DNA from: Magnetospirillum aberrantis SpK
GTDB taxonomy: Bacteria > Pseudomonadota > Alphaproteobacteria > Rhodospirillales > Magnetospirillaceae
Assembly (NCBI RefSeq): GCF_011022235.1
Contig: NZ_JAAIYP010000032.1
Span: forward strand, 1 to 64,000
Direction of reading: 5' to 3'
Length of the DNA: 64,000 nt
This document shows positions 19,669-28,573 of this stretch, piece by piece. Below the pieces are notes generated by a model. It searched no databases, was not told the origin of the DNA, and saw only the letters and a program-made list of their open reading frames with translations. Each line of letters starts with the position of its first letter. Position 1 is the stretch's first letter. Position numbers and translations under genes: made by a program.

Positions 19669-20643
19669 TCACATCGGGCTGAGCCCCAGACGCCCGAACA
19701 GGCTTTTGTCGTCGCCGGGCTTGGCGTTCTTGGCGGTCAGCAGCTTGTGGCCGCAGAACACCGAATTGGCACCGGCCAGGAAACACAGCGCCTGCATCTC
19801 GTCACTCATGCCCTCGCGTCCCGCCGACAGGCGCACGAACGACTTGGGCATCATGATGCGGGCGGCGGCGATGCAGCGGACGAAATCGAACGGGTCGGGC
19901 CGTTCGGCCTCGGCCAGGGGCGTGCCGGGAACGGGGATCAACAGGTTGATCGGCACGCTGTCGGGATGCTTTGGCATGTTGGCCAGCTCGGTCAGCATCT
20001 TGGCGCGGTCCTTGCGAGTCTCGCCCAGGCCGATGATACCGCCGGAACAGACGTGCAGGCCGGCGTCGCGCACCACTTCCAGAGTGTCCAGGCGGTCCTG
20101 GTAGGTGCGCGTGGTGATGATTTCCTTGTAATGCTCGGGGCTGGTGTCGAGGTTGTGGTTGTAATAGTCCAGGCCGGCTTCCTTGAGCCGCTGCGCCTGC
20201 CACTTGTCGAGCAAACCGAAGGTGGCGCAGGTTTCCATGCCCAGGGCCTTGACGCCCTCGATCATGGCCACCGCCACCTCGAAGTCGTCGCCCTTGGGGC
20301 CGCGCCAGGCGGCGCCCATGCAAAAGCGCGAGGCGCCCTCTTCCTTGGCCTTGCGGGCGGCTTCCACCACCTCTTCCACCGCCATCAGCTTTTCCTTTTC
20401 CAAGCCGGTGGCGTAATGGGCCGATTGCGGGCAGTACGAGCAATCCTCGGGGCACGACCCGGTCTTGATCGAGATCAGGCGCGACACCTGGACCTTGTTG
20501 GCCGGGAAATGGGCGCGGTGAACCTGTTGCGCCTGGATGATCAGATCCATGAACGGCATGGCGAAAAAGGTTTCGACCTCCTCCACCGTCCAGTCATACC
20601 TGAGTTCCGCGTCACCGGGCGTAATCTGGGCCGCTGCCGTCAC
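19669..20643 (-). CDS. bioB: Biotin synthase
   Basis: 324 residues. The radical SAM cluster CPEDCSYC is at about 64-71, followed by PQSAHY; the [10 protein letters not shown] and [12 protein letters not shown] segments and the second-cluster ligands (Cys in METCATFG and [11 protein letters not shown]) are all present. It inserts sulfur into dethiobiotin. It starts at GTG 20643 after AGGAGG. It is transcribed away from the rest of the bio genes, so the 122-bp gap 20644-20765 holds both promoters. Confidence 0.97.
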   Translation of the reverse strand: MTAAAQITPGDAELRYDWTVEEVETFFAMPFMDLIIQAQQVHRAHFPANKVQVSRLISIKTGSCPEDCSYCPQSAHYATGLEKEKLMAVEEVVEAARKAKEEGASRFCMGAAWRGPKGDDFEVAVAMIEGVKALGMETCATFGLLDKWQAQRLKEAGLDYYNHNLDTSPEHYKEIITTRTYQDRLDTLEVVRDAGLHVCSGGIIGLGETRKDRAKMLTELANMPKHPDSVPINLLIPVPGTPLAEAERPDPFDFVRCIAAARIMMPKSFVRLSAGREGMSDEMQALCFLAGANSVFCGHKLLTAKNAKPGDDKSLFGRLGLSPM

Positions 20644-20670
20644 GATACCAACCTCCTTAAAGCCTTACTG

Positions 20671-20694
20671 CGCAAAGGGTCTTGCCCTTTTTGC
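20671..20694. promoter_or_regulatory. Inverted repeat between bioB and bioF
   Basis: CGCAAAGGG-tcttg-CCCTTTTTGCG, imperfect by two extra T. It lies in the 5' leader region of bioB and may be an operator or attenuator. I see no typical BirA or BioR (TTATCTATAA-like) site. Confidence 0.3.
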
Positions 20695-20727
20695 GGGGAG
20701 CGCAGATTAGAACCGCAGACAGTCCCT

Positions 20728-20756
20728 TTGCAACAAGCGCGAAAAGCCTCTAGAAC
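20728..20756 (+). promoter_or_regulatory. Candidate bioF promoter giving a near-leaderless mRNA
   Basis: TTGCAA (20728-20733), a 17-bp spacer and TAGAAC (20751-20756) place the start of transcription near 20763, only a few bases before the bioF ATG at 20766. No Shine-Dalgarno sequence precedes that ATG, consistent with a leaderless transcript. Confidence 0.4.
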
Positions 20757-20765
20757 ACGGGACCC

Positions 20766-21941
20766 ATGCACGACCTCGATTCCCGGCTCGACACAGCCAT
20801 CGCAGAATTGACCGCCCAGGGCCGCCGCCGCAGCTTGCGCGGCGTGGAACCGCTGGACGGCGGCCGTATCCGCGTGAACGGCCGCGAATTGGTCAATTTC
20901 TCCTCGAACGACTATCTGGGGCTCAGCCGCCATCCCATGGTGGTCGAACGCGCCCGCGAATGGGCGGCGCGCTGGGGGGCCGGCTCGGGGGCGTCGCGGC
21001 TGGTGACCGGCCACATGGCGGTGCTCGACGCCGTCGAAGACAAGATCGCCGCCGCCAAGGGGGTCGAGACGGCGCTGATCCTGGCCTCGGGCTGGCAATG
21101 CAACGTCTCGGTTCTGTCGGCGCTGTTGGACCGCGCGTTATGGGGAAGCGAGCCGCTGGTGTTCGCCGACCGTCTCAACCACGCCAGCCTGCACATGGGC
21201 TGCGCGGTGGCCGGGGCGCGCCAGAGCCGTTTCCGCCACAACGACCTGGGCCATCTCAAGGATCTTCTGGCCCGCACCGCCCGCGAGCCGGGACCGCGTT
21301 TCATCGTCACCGAATCGGTGTTCTCCATGGATGGAGACGTTCCCGATGTCGACCAGTTGGCGGCCATCGCCGAGGAATGGAACGCGCTGTTGTACCTGGA
21401 CGAAGCACACGCCACCGGCGTCCTGGGCCCCAACGGCTTCGGCCTGTCGGTGGGCGCGCATGTCGATTTATCCATGGGCACCTTTTCCAAGGCCATGGGC
21501 AGCTTCGGCGCCTATGTGGCATGTTCCAGGTCTGTTCGGGACTGGCTGATCAACAAGGCGTCGGGGCTGATCTACGCCACCGCGCTGCCGCCGGCCACCC
21601 TGGGCGCCATCGACGCCGCCATCGATCTGGTGCCAAGCCTGGGACCGACCCGCACCCGTCTGCAAGCCATGGCGACGCATGTGCGCGAACGCTTTCATGA
21701 GGTCGGGCTGGACACCGGAGCATCCAGCACCCAGATCGTGCCGGTGATCCTGGGCGACGAGGAACGCACGCTCAAGGTGGCTGCGCGGCTTGAGGAACAG
21801 GGGCTTTTGGGTATCGCCATCCGGCCGCCCACCGTGCCCAACGGCACCAGCCGCATCCGCTTCGCCCTGTCGGCGGCCCATTCCGATTCCGACATCGAAA
21901 GACTGATCGAAACCACCATCGACGCGGTGAGGACGGCATGA
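20766..21941 (+). CDS. bioF: 8-amino-7-oxononanoate synthase
   Basis: 391 residues. A PLP enzyme of the alpha-oxoamine synthase family with NFSSNDYLGLSRHP near the N-terminus, HNDLGHL, the DEAHATGVLG cofactor Asp, and the PLP Lys in GTFSKAMGSFG (about 242). It condenses pimeloyl-ACP (or -CoA) with alanine. First gene of bioF-bioH-bioC-bioD-bioA; its stop overlaps the next start by 4 bp. Confidence 0.96.
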   Translation: MHDLDSRLDTAIAELTAQGRRRSLRGVEPLDGGRIRVNGRELVNFSSNDYLGLSRHPMVVERAREWAARWGAGSGASRLVTGHMAVLDAVEDKIAAAKGVETALILASGWQCNVSVLSALLDRALWGSEPLVFADRLNHASLHMGCAVAGARQSRFRHNDLGHLKDLLARTAREPGPRFIVTESVFSMDGDVPDVDQLAAIAEEWNALLYLDEAHATGVLGPNGFGLSVGAHVDLSMGTFSKAMGSFGAYVACSRSVRDWLINKASGLIYATALPPATLGAIDAAIDLVPSLGPTRTRLQAMATHVRERFHEVGLDTGASSTQIVPVILGDEERTLKVAARLEEQGLLGIAIRPPTVPNGTSRIRFALSAAHSDSDIERLIETTIDAVRTA

Positions 21942-22582
21942 GCGCCAAGCGGACCCTGATTTTCGTCCACGGCTGGGGGTTCGATTCCAGCTTTTGGCAG
22001 CCGGTGGCGGAATTGCTGCCGGAATTCGCCCGCGTGTTCGTGGATTTCGGGTTCCGTACCCAGCCGGCCCACCATCCCAAGGTGCCGGGCGCCATCGTCG
22101 TCGGCCATTCCATGGGTTTCGCCTGGGCGCTGGCCAACCTGCCCCGCCCTTGGGCCGGAGCGGTGGCGGTCAACGCCTTTCCCCGCTTCACCCGCTCGCC
22201 CGACTTCGTCTCGGGCGTGGCGCCGCGCATGGTCGAACGCATGGTGTCGCGCTTCACCGAGGACCCGGCCGCCGTCACCACCGACTTCCTGCGCCGTGCC
22301 GGCGTGGAACAGCCCAACGTCGACGACATCCATTCCAACACCCTGGGCGAGGCGCTGGAATGGCTGGCCAATTGCGACCAACGCGCCGCCATGCGCGAGT
22401 TGGAATGCCCGATCCTGGCGCTGGCCGGCACCCGCGATTCCATCGTCCCCGAAGCCATGAGCCGCGAAGCCTTCGCTTCGGTGCCGCTGGTCCTGGCCGA
22501 AGGCGCCGACCATCTGTTGCCGCAAAGTCATCCCGATTGGGTGGCCAGCCAGATCAGATTGTTCTCGGCCCAATTGCGATGA
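21938..22582 (+). CDS. bioH: BioH-like pimeloyl-ACP methyl ester esterase (alpha/beta hydrolase)
   Basis: 214 residues. LIFVHGWGFDSSFW holds the oxyanion loop, VVGHSMGFAWA the nucleophile Ser, GTRDSIVP the acid, and GADHLLPQ the catalytic His. Position between bioF and bioC with ATGA overlaps on both sides argues that it removes the methyl ester added by BioC. It is shorter than E. coli BioH (about 256) and near BioG length, but the GHSMG motif and FTEDPAAVTTDFLRR lid segment look BioH-like. The exact subfamily is uncertain. Confidence 0.75.
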   Translation: MSAKRTLIFVHGWGFDSSFWQPVAELLPEFARVFVDFGFRTQPAHHPKVPGAIVVGHSMGFAWALANLPRPWAGAVAVNAFPRFTRSPDFVSGVAPRMVERMVSRFTEDPAAVTTDFLRRAGVEQPNVDDIHSNTLGEALEWLANCDQRAAMRELECPILALAGTRDSIVPEAMSREAFASVPLVLAEGADHLLPQSHPDWVASQIRLFSAQLR

Positions 22583-23328
22583 ACCGGAAGCAACTGGTGG
22601 CGGAATGTTTTTCCGCCGCCGCAGCAACCTACGACAGCGCCGCCCAGGCGCAGGCCCAGGCCGCCGACCGCATGGTCGAACTGGTGGCCGGGCTGAAGTT
22701 GCCGCCGCGCCCGACCGTGCTGGAAGTCGGCTGCGGCACCGGACTTCTTACCCGCCGTCTGTTGCCGCGTTTGGGCGGCGACTGGATGGTCACCGACCTG
22801 TCGCCGGCCATGGTCGCCGCCGCCGCAGCCGCCATCGGCCCCGACCAAGCCCGCTTCCGCGTCATGGACGGCGAATCCCCCGACGCCATGCCGGGCCTGT
22901 TCGACCTGATCGTCAGCAATCTGGCCGTCCAGTGGTTCCACGACCTGGGCCGCGCGGTCAACCGCCTGCGCGCCCGGCTGGCGCCGGGGGGAACACTGGC
23001 GTTCTCGACCCTGGGGCACGGCAGTTTCGCCAATTGGGTCGACGCGCACGCCCAATTGGGATTGCACGCCGGCACCCCCGCCTATCCCGACACCGAGGCC
23101 CTGAAGGCACGGCTGCCACGCAATGCCCAAGTCCTGACCGAAACCGTAAAGGTGCGCCATGCCGACGGCCGCGACTTCGCCCACGCCCTGAAACGTATCG
23201 GCGCCGGAACACCGGTCCCCGGCCACATCCCGCTATCCGCAGGCGCGCTGCGGCGGGTCTTCAAGATACTGGGCGGACCGTTCGATATCGACTATGTCAT
23301 CCATTACGCGTTGATCCCGGCGGAGTGA
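22579..23328 (+). CDS. bioC: Malonyl-ACP O-methyltransferase
   Basis: 249 residues. Starts at ATG 22579, overlapping the previous stop. N-terminal AAATYDSAAQAQ is the BioC opening, SAM motif I is VLEVGCGTGLLTRRLL, and SNLAVQWFHD is the characteristic BioC segment. It methylates malonyl-ACP to prime pimelate synthesis on the fatty acid machinery. The gene sits between its partner esterase and bioD. Confidence 0.93.
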   Translation: MNRKQLVAECFSAAAATYDSAAQAQAQAADRMVELVAGLKLPPRPTVLEVGCGTGLLTRRLLPRLGGDWMVTDLSPAMVAAAAAAIGPDQARFRVMDGESPDAMPGLFDLIVSNLAVQWFHDLGRAVNRLRARLAPGGTLAFSTLGHGSFANWVDAHAQLGLHAGTPAYPDTEALKARLPRNAQVLTETVKVRHADGRDFAHALKRIGAGTPVPGHIPLSAGALRRVFKILGGPFDIDYVIHYALIPAE

Positions 23329-23333
23329 AGACA

Positions 23334-23948
23334 ATGCGCGGCGTATTCGTCACCGGCACCGACACCGACGTCGGCAAGACCCTGGTTTCCGCCTGGCTGA
23401 CCCAGGCCTGGGGCGCCGATTACTGGAAACCGGTGCAGACCGGCGCCGCCGAGATCACCGATTACGGCACGGTCGGCCATCTGGTTCCCGACGCCGTCAT
23501 CCATCCCGCAACCTATGTGTTCCAAGCCCCCCTGAGCCCGCACGAGGCGGCGCGGCGCGAGGGCGCGCGGATCGATCTGTCCGCCCTGGTGCCGCCCAAG
23601 ACCGACAACGTGCTGGTGGTGGAAGGCGCTGGCGGCGCCATGGTGCCGTTGAACGAGATCGCGCTGACCGTCGATTTCATGGAACGCCTGGGCCTGCCGG
23701 CGCTGGTGGTGACGCGCTCGAACCTGGGAACCATCAACCACACCCTGATGACGCTCGAGGTGTTGCGCCGCCGCCGCATCCCCATTCTGGGCGTGGTGAT
23801 GAACGGCCAGAAGAACCCGGCCAACCGTCAGGCCATCGAGCATTTCGGCGCCGTGCCGGTGTTGGCGGAGATCCAGCCGTTGCCGGCGGTGACCGCCGCC
23901 ACCGTGGCCGGTCTGCCCCGCCCCACCTTCCAGCCGATCGGGGAGTAA
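23334..23948 (+). CDS. bioD: Dethiobiotin synthetase
   Basis: 204 residues from ATG 23334, 5 bp after bioC. P-loop GTDTDVGKT at residues 8-16, substrate motif YWKPVQTG, and VVEGAGGAMVPLNE. It forms dethiobiotin from diaminopelargonic acid, CO2 and ATP. A longer ORF in the same frame crosses bioC and is not real. Confidence 0.96.
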   Translation: MRGVFVTGTDTDVGKTLVSAWLTQAWGADYWKPVQTGAAEITDYGTVGHLVPDAVIHPATYVFQAPLSPHEAARREGARIDLSALVPPKTDNVLVVEGAGGAMVPLNEIALTVDFMERLGLPALVVTRSNLGTINHTLMTLEVLRRRRIPILGVVMNGQKNPANRQAIEHFGAVPVLAEIQPLPAVTAATVAGLPRPTFQPIGE

Positions 23949-23952
23949 GCCC

Positions 23953-25299
23953 ATGTCGAATCCATCCCACGACGAAGTGTTGGCCCACGACGAAGTGTTG
24001 GCCCACGACGAAGTGTTGGCCCTCGACGCCCGCCATGTCTGGCATCCGTTCACCCAGGCTGGCGTCGCGCCGCCGCCCTTGGTGGCCACCGGCGGCAAGG
24101 GGGTGACCATCACCGACGCGGACGGCCGCGACTATATGGACGTCTGTTCGTCGTGGTGGGTCAACCTGCACGGTCATGCCAACCCGGTGATCGCCCAGGC
24201 GGTGGCCGATCAGGCCGCACGGCTGGAACAGGTGATCTTCGCCGACTTCACCCACGAACCGGCGGCCCGGCTGGCGGCCGGCGTGGTGCGACACCTGCCG
24301 GGCGATCTGGACCGGGTGTTCTTTTCCGACGACGGCTCGACGGCGGTCGAGGTGGCGCTCAAGATGGCCCGCCAGTTCTGGACCAACCAGGGTCAGGACC
24401 GCCGGGTTTATGTGGGCTTCCACGGCGGCTACCACGGCGACACCGCCGGTTCCATGTCGGTGGGACGCTCGTGCGGCATCTTCAATGCCTGGGAAAACAT
24501 GATGTTCCCGGTCGAGGTGGTGCCCTATCCCGTCACCTGGGACGACGATCCCGAGGTCGAGGCCAAGGAGCAGCGCGCTTTGCTGGCCCTGGATGAAGTG
24601 CTGGAGAAGAACGCCGGCAAGGTCGCCGCGGTGATCATCGAGCCGTTGATCCAGGGCGCGTCGGGCATGCGCATGTGCCGGCCCCAGTTCCTGCGCGCGA
24701 TCGAGGCCCGTGTACGCGAGGCCAAAACCTTGTTGATCCTGGACGAAGTCATGACCGGTTTCGGCCGCACGGGGAACATGTTCGCCTGCGCCAAGTCCGG
24801 CATCCATCCCGATTTCGTCTGCCTGTCCAAGGGATTGACCGGCGGCTTCCTGCCCATGGGGCTGACGGTGACACGCGAGTACATCTACGAAGCGTTCGTC
24901 GCCCCCGACATCGCCAAGGCCTTCCTGCACGGCCATTCCTATACCGCCAACCCGCTGGGCTGCGCCGCCGGACTGGCCTCTCTGGCGCTGCTTGAAGCGC
25001 CGGAATGTCAGCAACGCCTCAAGGACATCGAAGCGCTGCACCGCAGCCGCCTGCCCGGCGTGGCGCGACGTCCCGGCGTGTCCAAGGCCCGTATCTGCGG
25101 CACCATCGCCGCTTTCGACCTCAAGGGCGACGGCTATGGCGGCGAATCCAGCCGCCGGCTCAAGGAAACCTTCATGGCCAAGGGATTGCTGATGCGTCCC
25201 ATGGGCGACGTTCTCTATTTGCTGCCGCCCTATTGCATCACCGATATGGAACTGCACCGCGCCTGGGATATCATCGACTCGGTGGTTTCCAAACTGTAG
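23953..25299 (+). CDS. bioA: Adenosylmethionine-8-amino-7-oxononanoate aminotransferase
   Basis: 448 residues. Class III aminotransferase with VWHPFTQ, SSWWVNLHGHANP, GYHGDTAGSMSVG, LDEVMTGFGRTG and the PLP Lys in LSKGLTGG (about 293). It converts KAPA to DAPA using S-adenosylmethionine as amino donor. It follows bioD by 4 bp. The N-terminus carries three exact copies of a six-residue unit, HDEVLA, encoded by an 18-bp tandem repeat just before the conserved domain. Confidence 0.95.
   Translation: MSNPSHDEVLAHDEVLAHDEVLALDARHVWHPFTQAGVAPPPLVATGGKGVTITDADGRDYMDVCSSWWVNLHGHANPVIAQAVADQAARLEQVIFADFTHEPAARLAAGVVRHLPGDLDRVFFSDDGSTAVEVALKMARQFWTNQGQDRRVYVGFHGGYHGDTAGSMSVGRSCGIFNAWENMMFPVEVVPYPVTWDDDPEVEAKEQRALLALDEVLEKNAGKVAAVIIEPLIQGASGMRMCRPQFLRAIEARVREAKTLLILDEVMTGFGRTGNMFACAKSGIHPDFVCLSKGLTGGFLPMGLTVTREYIYEAFVAPDIAKAFLHGHSYTANPLGCAAGLASLALLEAPECQQRLKDIEALHRSRLPGVARRPGVSKARICGTIAAFDLKGDGYGGESSRRLKETFMAKGLLMRPMGDVLYLLPPYCITDMELHRAWDIIDSVVSKL
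23968..24021 (+). repeat. Three exact 18-bp tandem repeats in the 5' end of bioA
   Basis: CACGACGAAGTGTTGGCC occurs at 23968-23985, 23986-24003 and 24004-24021 with no mismatch. The unit is a multiple of three, so changes in copy number keep the reading frame and only lengthen or shorten the BioA tail. Confidence 0.97.
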
Positions 25300-25309
25300 G
25301 AGAACAGCC

Positions 25310-25348
25310 ATGCCGCGCAAGACGATGGACGACAATGCTTCGCATTGA
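25310..25348 (+). other. 12-codon upstream ORF with a strong ribosome site
   Basis: ATG 25310 follows AGGAGAACAGCC, the best ribosome site in the area, and encodes only MPRKTMDDNASH before TGA at 25348. The next gene starts at ATG 25335, inside this ORF in another frame. Termination-reinitiation coupling is a plausible use; it may also be a degenerate start of the downstream gene. Confidence 0.4.
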
Positions 25349-25925
25349 GGAAATCGTCGGCGCCATGGACGACGAGTTCCGCTTTGCGTTGGAGGCGTTC
25401 GACGACGTCAAGCTGGCGGAATTGGCCGCCGACAAGGCGGCGTTGCGCCGCCTGCGTCCGGTTGGGGTGTCGCAGGCCGAGGCCATGTCCATGATCGCGG
25501 CGATCCAGGAGCGCCGTGCCGCCCAGGCACGGTATCGGGAGAAATGCCGTCGCCGTCAGGAGGCCGCAGGCGACCGCCGGGCACGCCGTACCCCATTCGT
25601 CAGAACCACCCCACCCCCGCAACCGATGGTGCCCGCCATCCTGCCGCCGCCACCATCCGCACCACGTCTGGCGCCCCCTGTCGCCACCGGCCCGGCCATC
25701 CGCCTGGGAGGCCCGCACACCACGGCAACCCGCCCCATCATCCTGCCGCCGCCATGTGACGAAACGGCAAAGGACCAAGAGCCGGAAGCGGAGTTGAAGC
25801 TGGAGCAGGAACAGGTGCCGACCTCACCACGGCATCGGCCGTGGAGGATGGCAGCGATCATCGCGGGATTGTCGGGATTGGCCGCAGCCCTTGCCCTGTG
25901 GGCGTGGGTCAGTAGCGGAAATTAA
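25335..25925 (+). CDS. Hypothetical protein with C-terminal membrane anchor
   Basis: 196 residues. Helical N-terminal half (MLRIEEIVGAMDDEFRFALE, then Arg-rich RYREKCRRRQEA), a Pro-rich middle (TPPPQPMVPAILPPPP), an acidic stretch (EPEAELKLEQEQ), and one C-terminal transmembrane helix, IIAGLSGLAAALALWAWV. This is tail-anchored topology with the bulk in the cytoplasm. No family recognised. The start has no good ribosome site of its own but overlaps a 12-codon ORF that does. It converges on the next gene with a 17-bp overlap. Confidence 0.6.
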   Translation: MLRIEEIVGAMDDEFRFALEAFDDVKLAELAADKAALRRLRPVGVSQAEAMSMIAAIQERRAAQARYREKCRRRQEAAGDRRARRTPFVRTTPPPQPMVPAILPPPPSAPRLAPPVATGPAIRLGGPHTTATRPIILPPPCDETAKDQEPEAELKLEQEQVPTSPRHRPWRMAAIIAGLSGLAAALALWAWVSSGN

Positions 25926-26328
25926 GGACGCTGCCGGGGCGCACCGCGCCCGGCATGGTGCGGCGCATATTGGATTCGTAAATGCCGATGCCGCGCATCA
26001 GGGTATCCAGGAACACCTTGCCACCGGACCCGCCCGCATCCGACGTTTCCTCCGCCTCTTCGACCTTGAAGCCGTTGGCGGAACGCACGATGAAGGGGGT
26101 CGCCTGTTTTTGCTGGTCCTGACCATGGTCCAGGTTGAATTCCTGTTCCTCGTCATAACGCCAGAGACGATTGTCGTTGACGCCGATCTGAGACGAGAAT
26201 TCGGTACTTTCGATCCCGGCCGAACCAACAGACGCGACGTTGCGGCCACCCGACGCGGGGCGGGCCGTGGCCGCCGCCGCCATGCCGGGCGATGCAATCG
26301 CCGAGACTTTGTTGGTTCCCATAGCCAT
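25909..26328 (-). CDS. Hypothetical protein
   Basis: 139 residues, no signal peptide and no membrane segment. Low-complexity Ala/Gly/Ser N-terminus, then a more ordered part (WRYDEEQEFNLDHGQDQQ, FIVRSANGFKVEEAEE, VFLDTLMRGIGIYESNMRR). No family recognised. It shares the 26329-26659 intergenic region with divergent phaC, but nothing in the sequence connects it to PHA granules. Confidence 0.6.
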   Translation of the reverse strand: MAMGTNKVSAIASPGMAAAATARPASGGRNVASVGSAGIESTEFSSQIGVNDNRLWRYDEEQEFNLDHGQDQQKQATPFIVRSANGFKVEEAEETSDAGGSGGKVFLDTLMRGIGIYESNMRRTMPGAVRPGSVLNFRY

Positions 26329-26659
26329 GGCTACACTGACCCTAAATTAACTCGATCTTAAGTATATGGACGCCCTGGCAATAAATCCATCTATTTCCGT
26401 CAACCACTCAGATAAATCGACTTTTTCCAATCCTCTCAGACATCAGTCACCGCAGAAATGAACGGATGACAAACAGGACCGCGAAAATATCAAACAGGGA
26501 TAAAACATCCCCCCACACAATCATCGGCACCGGCATTACCAGTGGCTCCACATCCTCTTCGCAGTTGCGAAATTTTCATAATAGCCTTGTGGCACTACGG
26601 TTATAGTAAGGACGCGGTCCGACACGACGACCGGCCGATAAACGTGAGGAAGCGACGCC
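26329..26659. promoter_or_regulatory. Intergenic region upstream of phaC with a candidate operator
   Basis: 331 bp without a gene, A/T-rich at 26340-26520. A palindrome TTCGCA-gt-TGCGAA at 26558-26571 lies about 90 bp before the phaC ATG. PHA-responsive repressors of the PhaR type bind TGC/GCA-rich palindromes, so this is a candidate, unproven. TATAGT at about 26602-26607 could be a -10 element. No RNA gene is apparent. Confidence 0.4.
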
Positions 26660-28507
26660 ATGACAGAACTCAGCCCGCAATCCCCAAAGACCGACCGCGC
26701 CACCGTCGCGACGAAGGCGACGGAACCGCGCCCGGTCCATCCGATGATGGCGGTTCCGCCGACCTCCGAGCCCTTCACGGCCCCCTTCCCCATCTTCACC
26801 GAATCGACCGACCGCCTGATGCACGCCCTTCAGGGCCGTTTCACCATGGCCATGTCCCCGGCCTCGTTGATGCTGGCCTATCTGGACTGGCAGGTGCACC
26901 TCGCCAACTCGCCGGGCAAGATGGGCGAACTGGCTCAAAACGCGCTGTCCAAGGCGCTGCCGCTCAGCCGCTACGCCCTCGATTCGTTGATGGGACGCAC
27001 CGACCCGGACCCGTTCGTGCCACTGGCCCAGGATTCCCGCTTCGCCAGCCCGGAATGGCAGCGTTTCCCCTACAACGTGATGTCCCAGGCGTTCCTCTAT
27101 ACCGAACAATGGTGGCATTACGCCACCACTGGCGTCCGTGGCGTCGGCAAGCATCGCCAGCAGGTGGTCAGCTTCGCCGCCCGGCAGTTGCTCGACATGG
27201 TCTCGCCGTCCAACTGTCCGTGGCTGAATCCTGACGTCCTCAAGGTGACGGCAGAGCAAGGCGGCCAGAATCTGGTGCGCGGCTGGCAGAATTTCTGCGA
27301 CGACATGACGCGCAACCTGACGGGACGCGACTATTCCGCCGACGACACCTACGCGGTGGGCAAGGGCGTGGCGGTCACGCCGGGCAAGGTGGTGTTCCGC
27401 AACCGCCTGATCGAGCTGATCCAATACGCGCCGGCCACCCCCGACGTCCACGCCGAACCGATCCTGATCGTGCCGGCCTGGATCATGAAGTACTACATCC
27501 TGGACCTGTCGCCCCACAATTCCATGGTCAAGTGGCTGGTGTCCAAGGGCCACACCGTGTTCATGATCTCGTGGAAGAACCCAGGCCCCGAAGACCGCGA
27601 CATGGGCATGGCCGACTACCGCCGCCAGGGCGTCATGGCGGCGATCGATGCCATCAACGCCATCGTTCCGGGGCAGAAGGTGCACGCCGCCGGCTATTGC
27701 CTGGGCGGCACGCTGCTGTCCATCGCCGCCGCCGCCATGGCGCGCGAGGGTGACGAACGGCTGGCCAGCGTCACGCTTCTGGCGGCGCAGACCGATTTCG
27801 AGGACGCCGGCGAGATCATGCTGTTCGTCGATGAAAGCCAGGTCACCTATCTGGAAGACGTCATGTGGGACCAGGGCTACCTGGATGCCAAGCAAATGTC
27901 CGGCGCCTTCCAATTGCTGCGCAGCAACGATCTGGTGTGGTCGCGCATGGTTCGCCAGTACTTCCTGGGCCAGACCGACCACGCCAACGACCTGATGGCG
28001 TGGAACGCCGACGCCACCCGCATGCCCTACAAGATGCATTCGGAATACCTGCGCCGGCTGTTCCTCAACAACATGCTGTCCAAAGGACGCTACACGGTCG
28101 AGGGACGCCCCATCGCCCTGACCGACATCCGCGCCCCCATCTGCGCCGTCGGCACCACCAAGGACCATGTGGCGCCGTGGAAGTCGGTGTACAAGATCGG
28201 CATCCTCACCGACACCGATTCGACCTTCATCCTGTGCAATGGCGGCCACAACGCCGGCATCGTGTCGGAACCGGGGCACAAGCACCGTTCCTATCAGATC
28301 GCCACCCGCACCGACGCCGACAAGTACGTCGATCCCGACACCTGGGCGGCGCTGACCCCCAAGCACGAGGGATCGTGGTGGGAGGCGTGGCAGGAGTGGC
28401 TGGTGTCCAATTCCACCGGCAAGACCCAACCGCCGGCCATGGGCGCCGCCGAGCGCGGCTATCCGGCGGTGGCCGACGCGCCGGGCCTTTACGTGCTGAT
28501 GCCGTAA
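26660..28507 (+). CDS. phaC: Poly(3-hydroxyalkanoate) synthase, class I
   Basis: 615 residues. Alpha/beta hydrolase fold with the lipase-box-like GYCLGGTL, nucleophile Cys about 347, preceded by PAWIMKYYILDLSPHNS and SWKNPGP. Conserved Asp lies in VGTTKDHVAPW and the His in NGGHNAGIV. Length and N-terminal domain fit class I enzymes that polymerise short-chain 3-hydroxyacyl-CoA. phaA, phaB and phasin genes are not adjacent. The terminal YPAVADAPGLYV matches the usual C-terminus. Confidence 0.96.
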   Translation: MTELSPQSPKTDRATVATKATEPRPVHPMMAVPPTSEPFTAPFPIFTESTDRLMHALQGRFTMAMSPASLMLAYLDWQVHLANSPGKMGELAQNALSKALPLSRYALDSLMGRTDPDPFVPLAQDSRFASPEWQRFPYNVMSQAFLYTEQWWHYATTGVRGVGKHRQQVVSFAARQLLDMVSPSNCPWLNPDVLKVTAEQGGQNLVRGWQNFCDDMTRNLTGRDYSADDTYAVGKGVAVTPGKVVFRNRLIELIQYAPATPDVHAEPILIVPAWIMKYYILDLSPHNSMVKWLVSKGHTVFMISWKNPGPEDRDMGMADYRRQGVMAAIDAINAIVPGQKVHAAGYCLGGTLLSIAAAAMAREGDERLASVTLLAAQTDFEDAGEIMLFVDESQVTYLEDVMWDQGYLDAKQMSGAFQLLRSNDLVWSRMVRQYFLGQTDHANDLMAWNADATRMPYKMHSEYLRRLFLNNMLSKGRYTVEGRPIALTDIRAPICAVGTTKDHVAPWKSVYKIGILTDTDSTFILCNGGHNAGIVSEPGHKHRSYQIATRTDADKYVDPDTWAALTPKHEGSWWEAWQEWLVSNSTGKTQPPAMGAAERGYPAVADAPGLYVLMP

Positions 28508-28534
28508 CCGGGAATTAACCTTTGCCGTGCGTCA

Positions 28535-28573
28535 ATGGGGCCGGACTCCCATCCACCAAGGATCCGGCCCCAT
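28535..28573 (+). promoter_or_regulatory. Hairpin that pairs the fliN start codon and exposes its ribosome site in the loop
   Basis: ATGGGGCCGGA (28535-28545) is perfectly complementary to TCCGGCCCCAT (28563-28573), an 11-bp GC-rich stem around a 17-nt loop. The fliN ATG (28572) begins in the 3' arm and AAGGA (28558-28562) lies in the loop. In mRNA this would mask the start codon. A role as a phaC terminator is the alternative, but no T-run follows. Confidence 0.55.
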
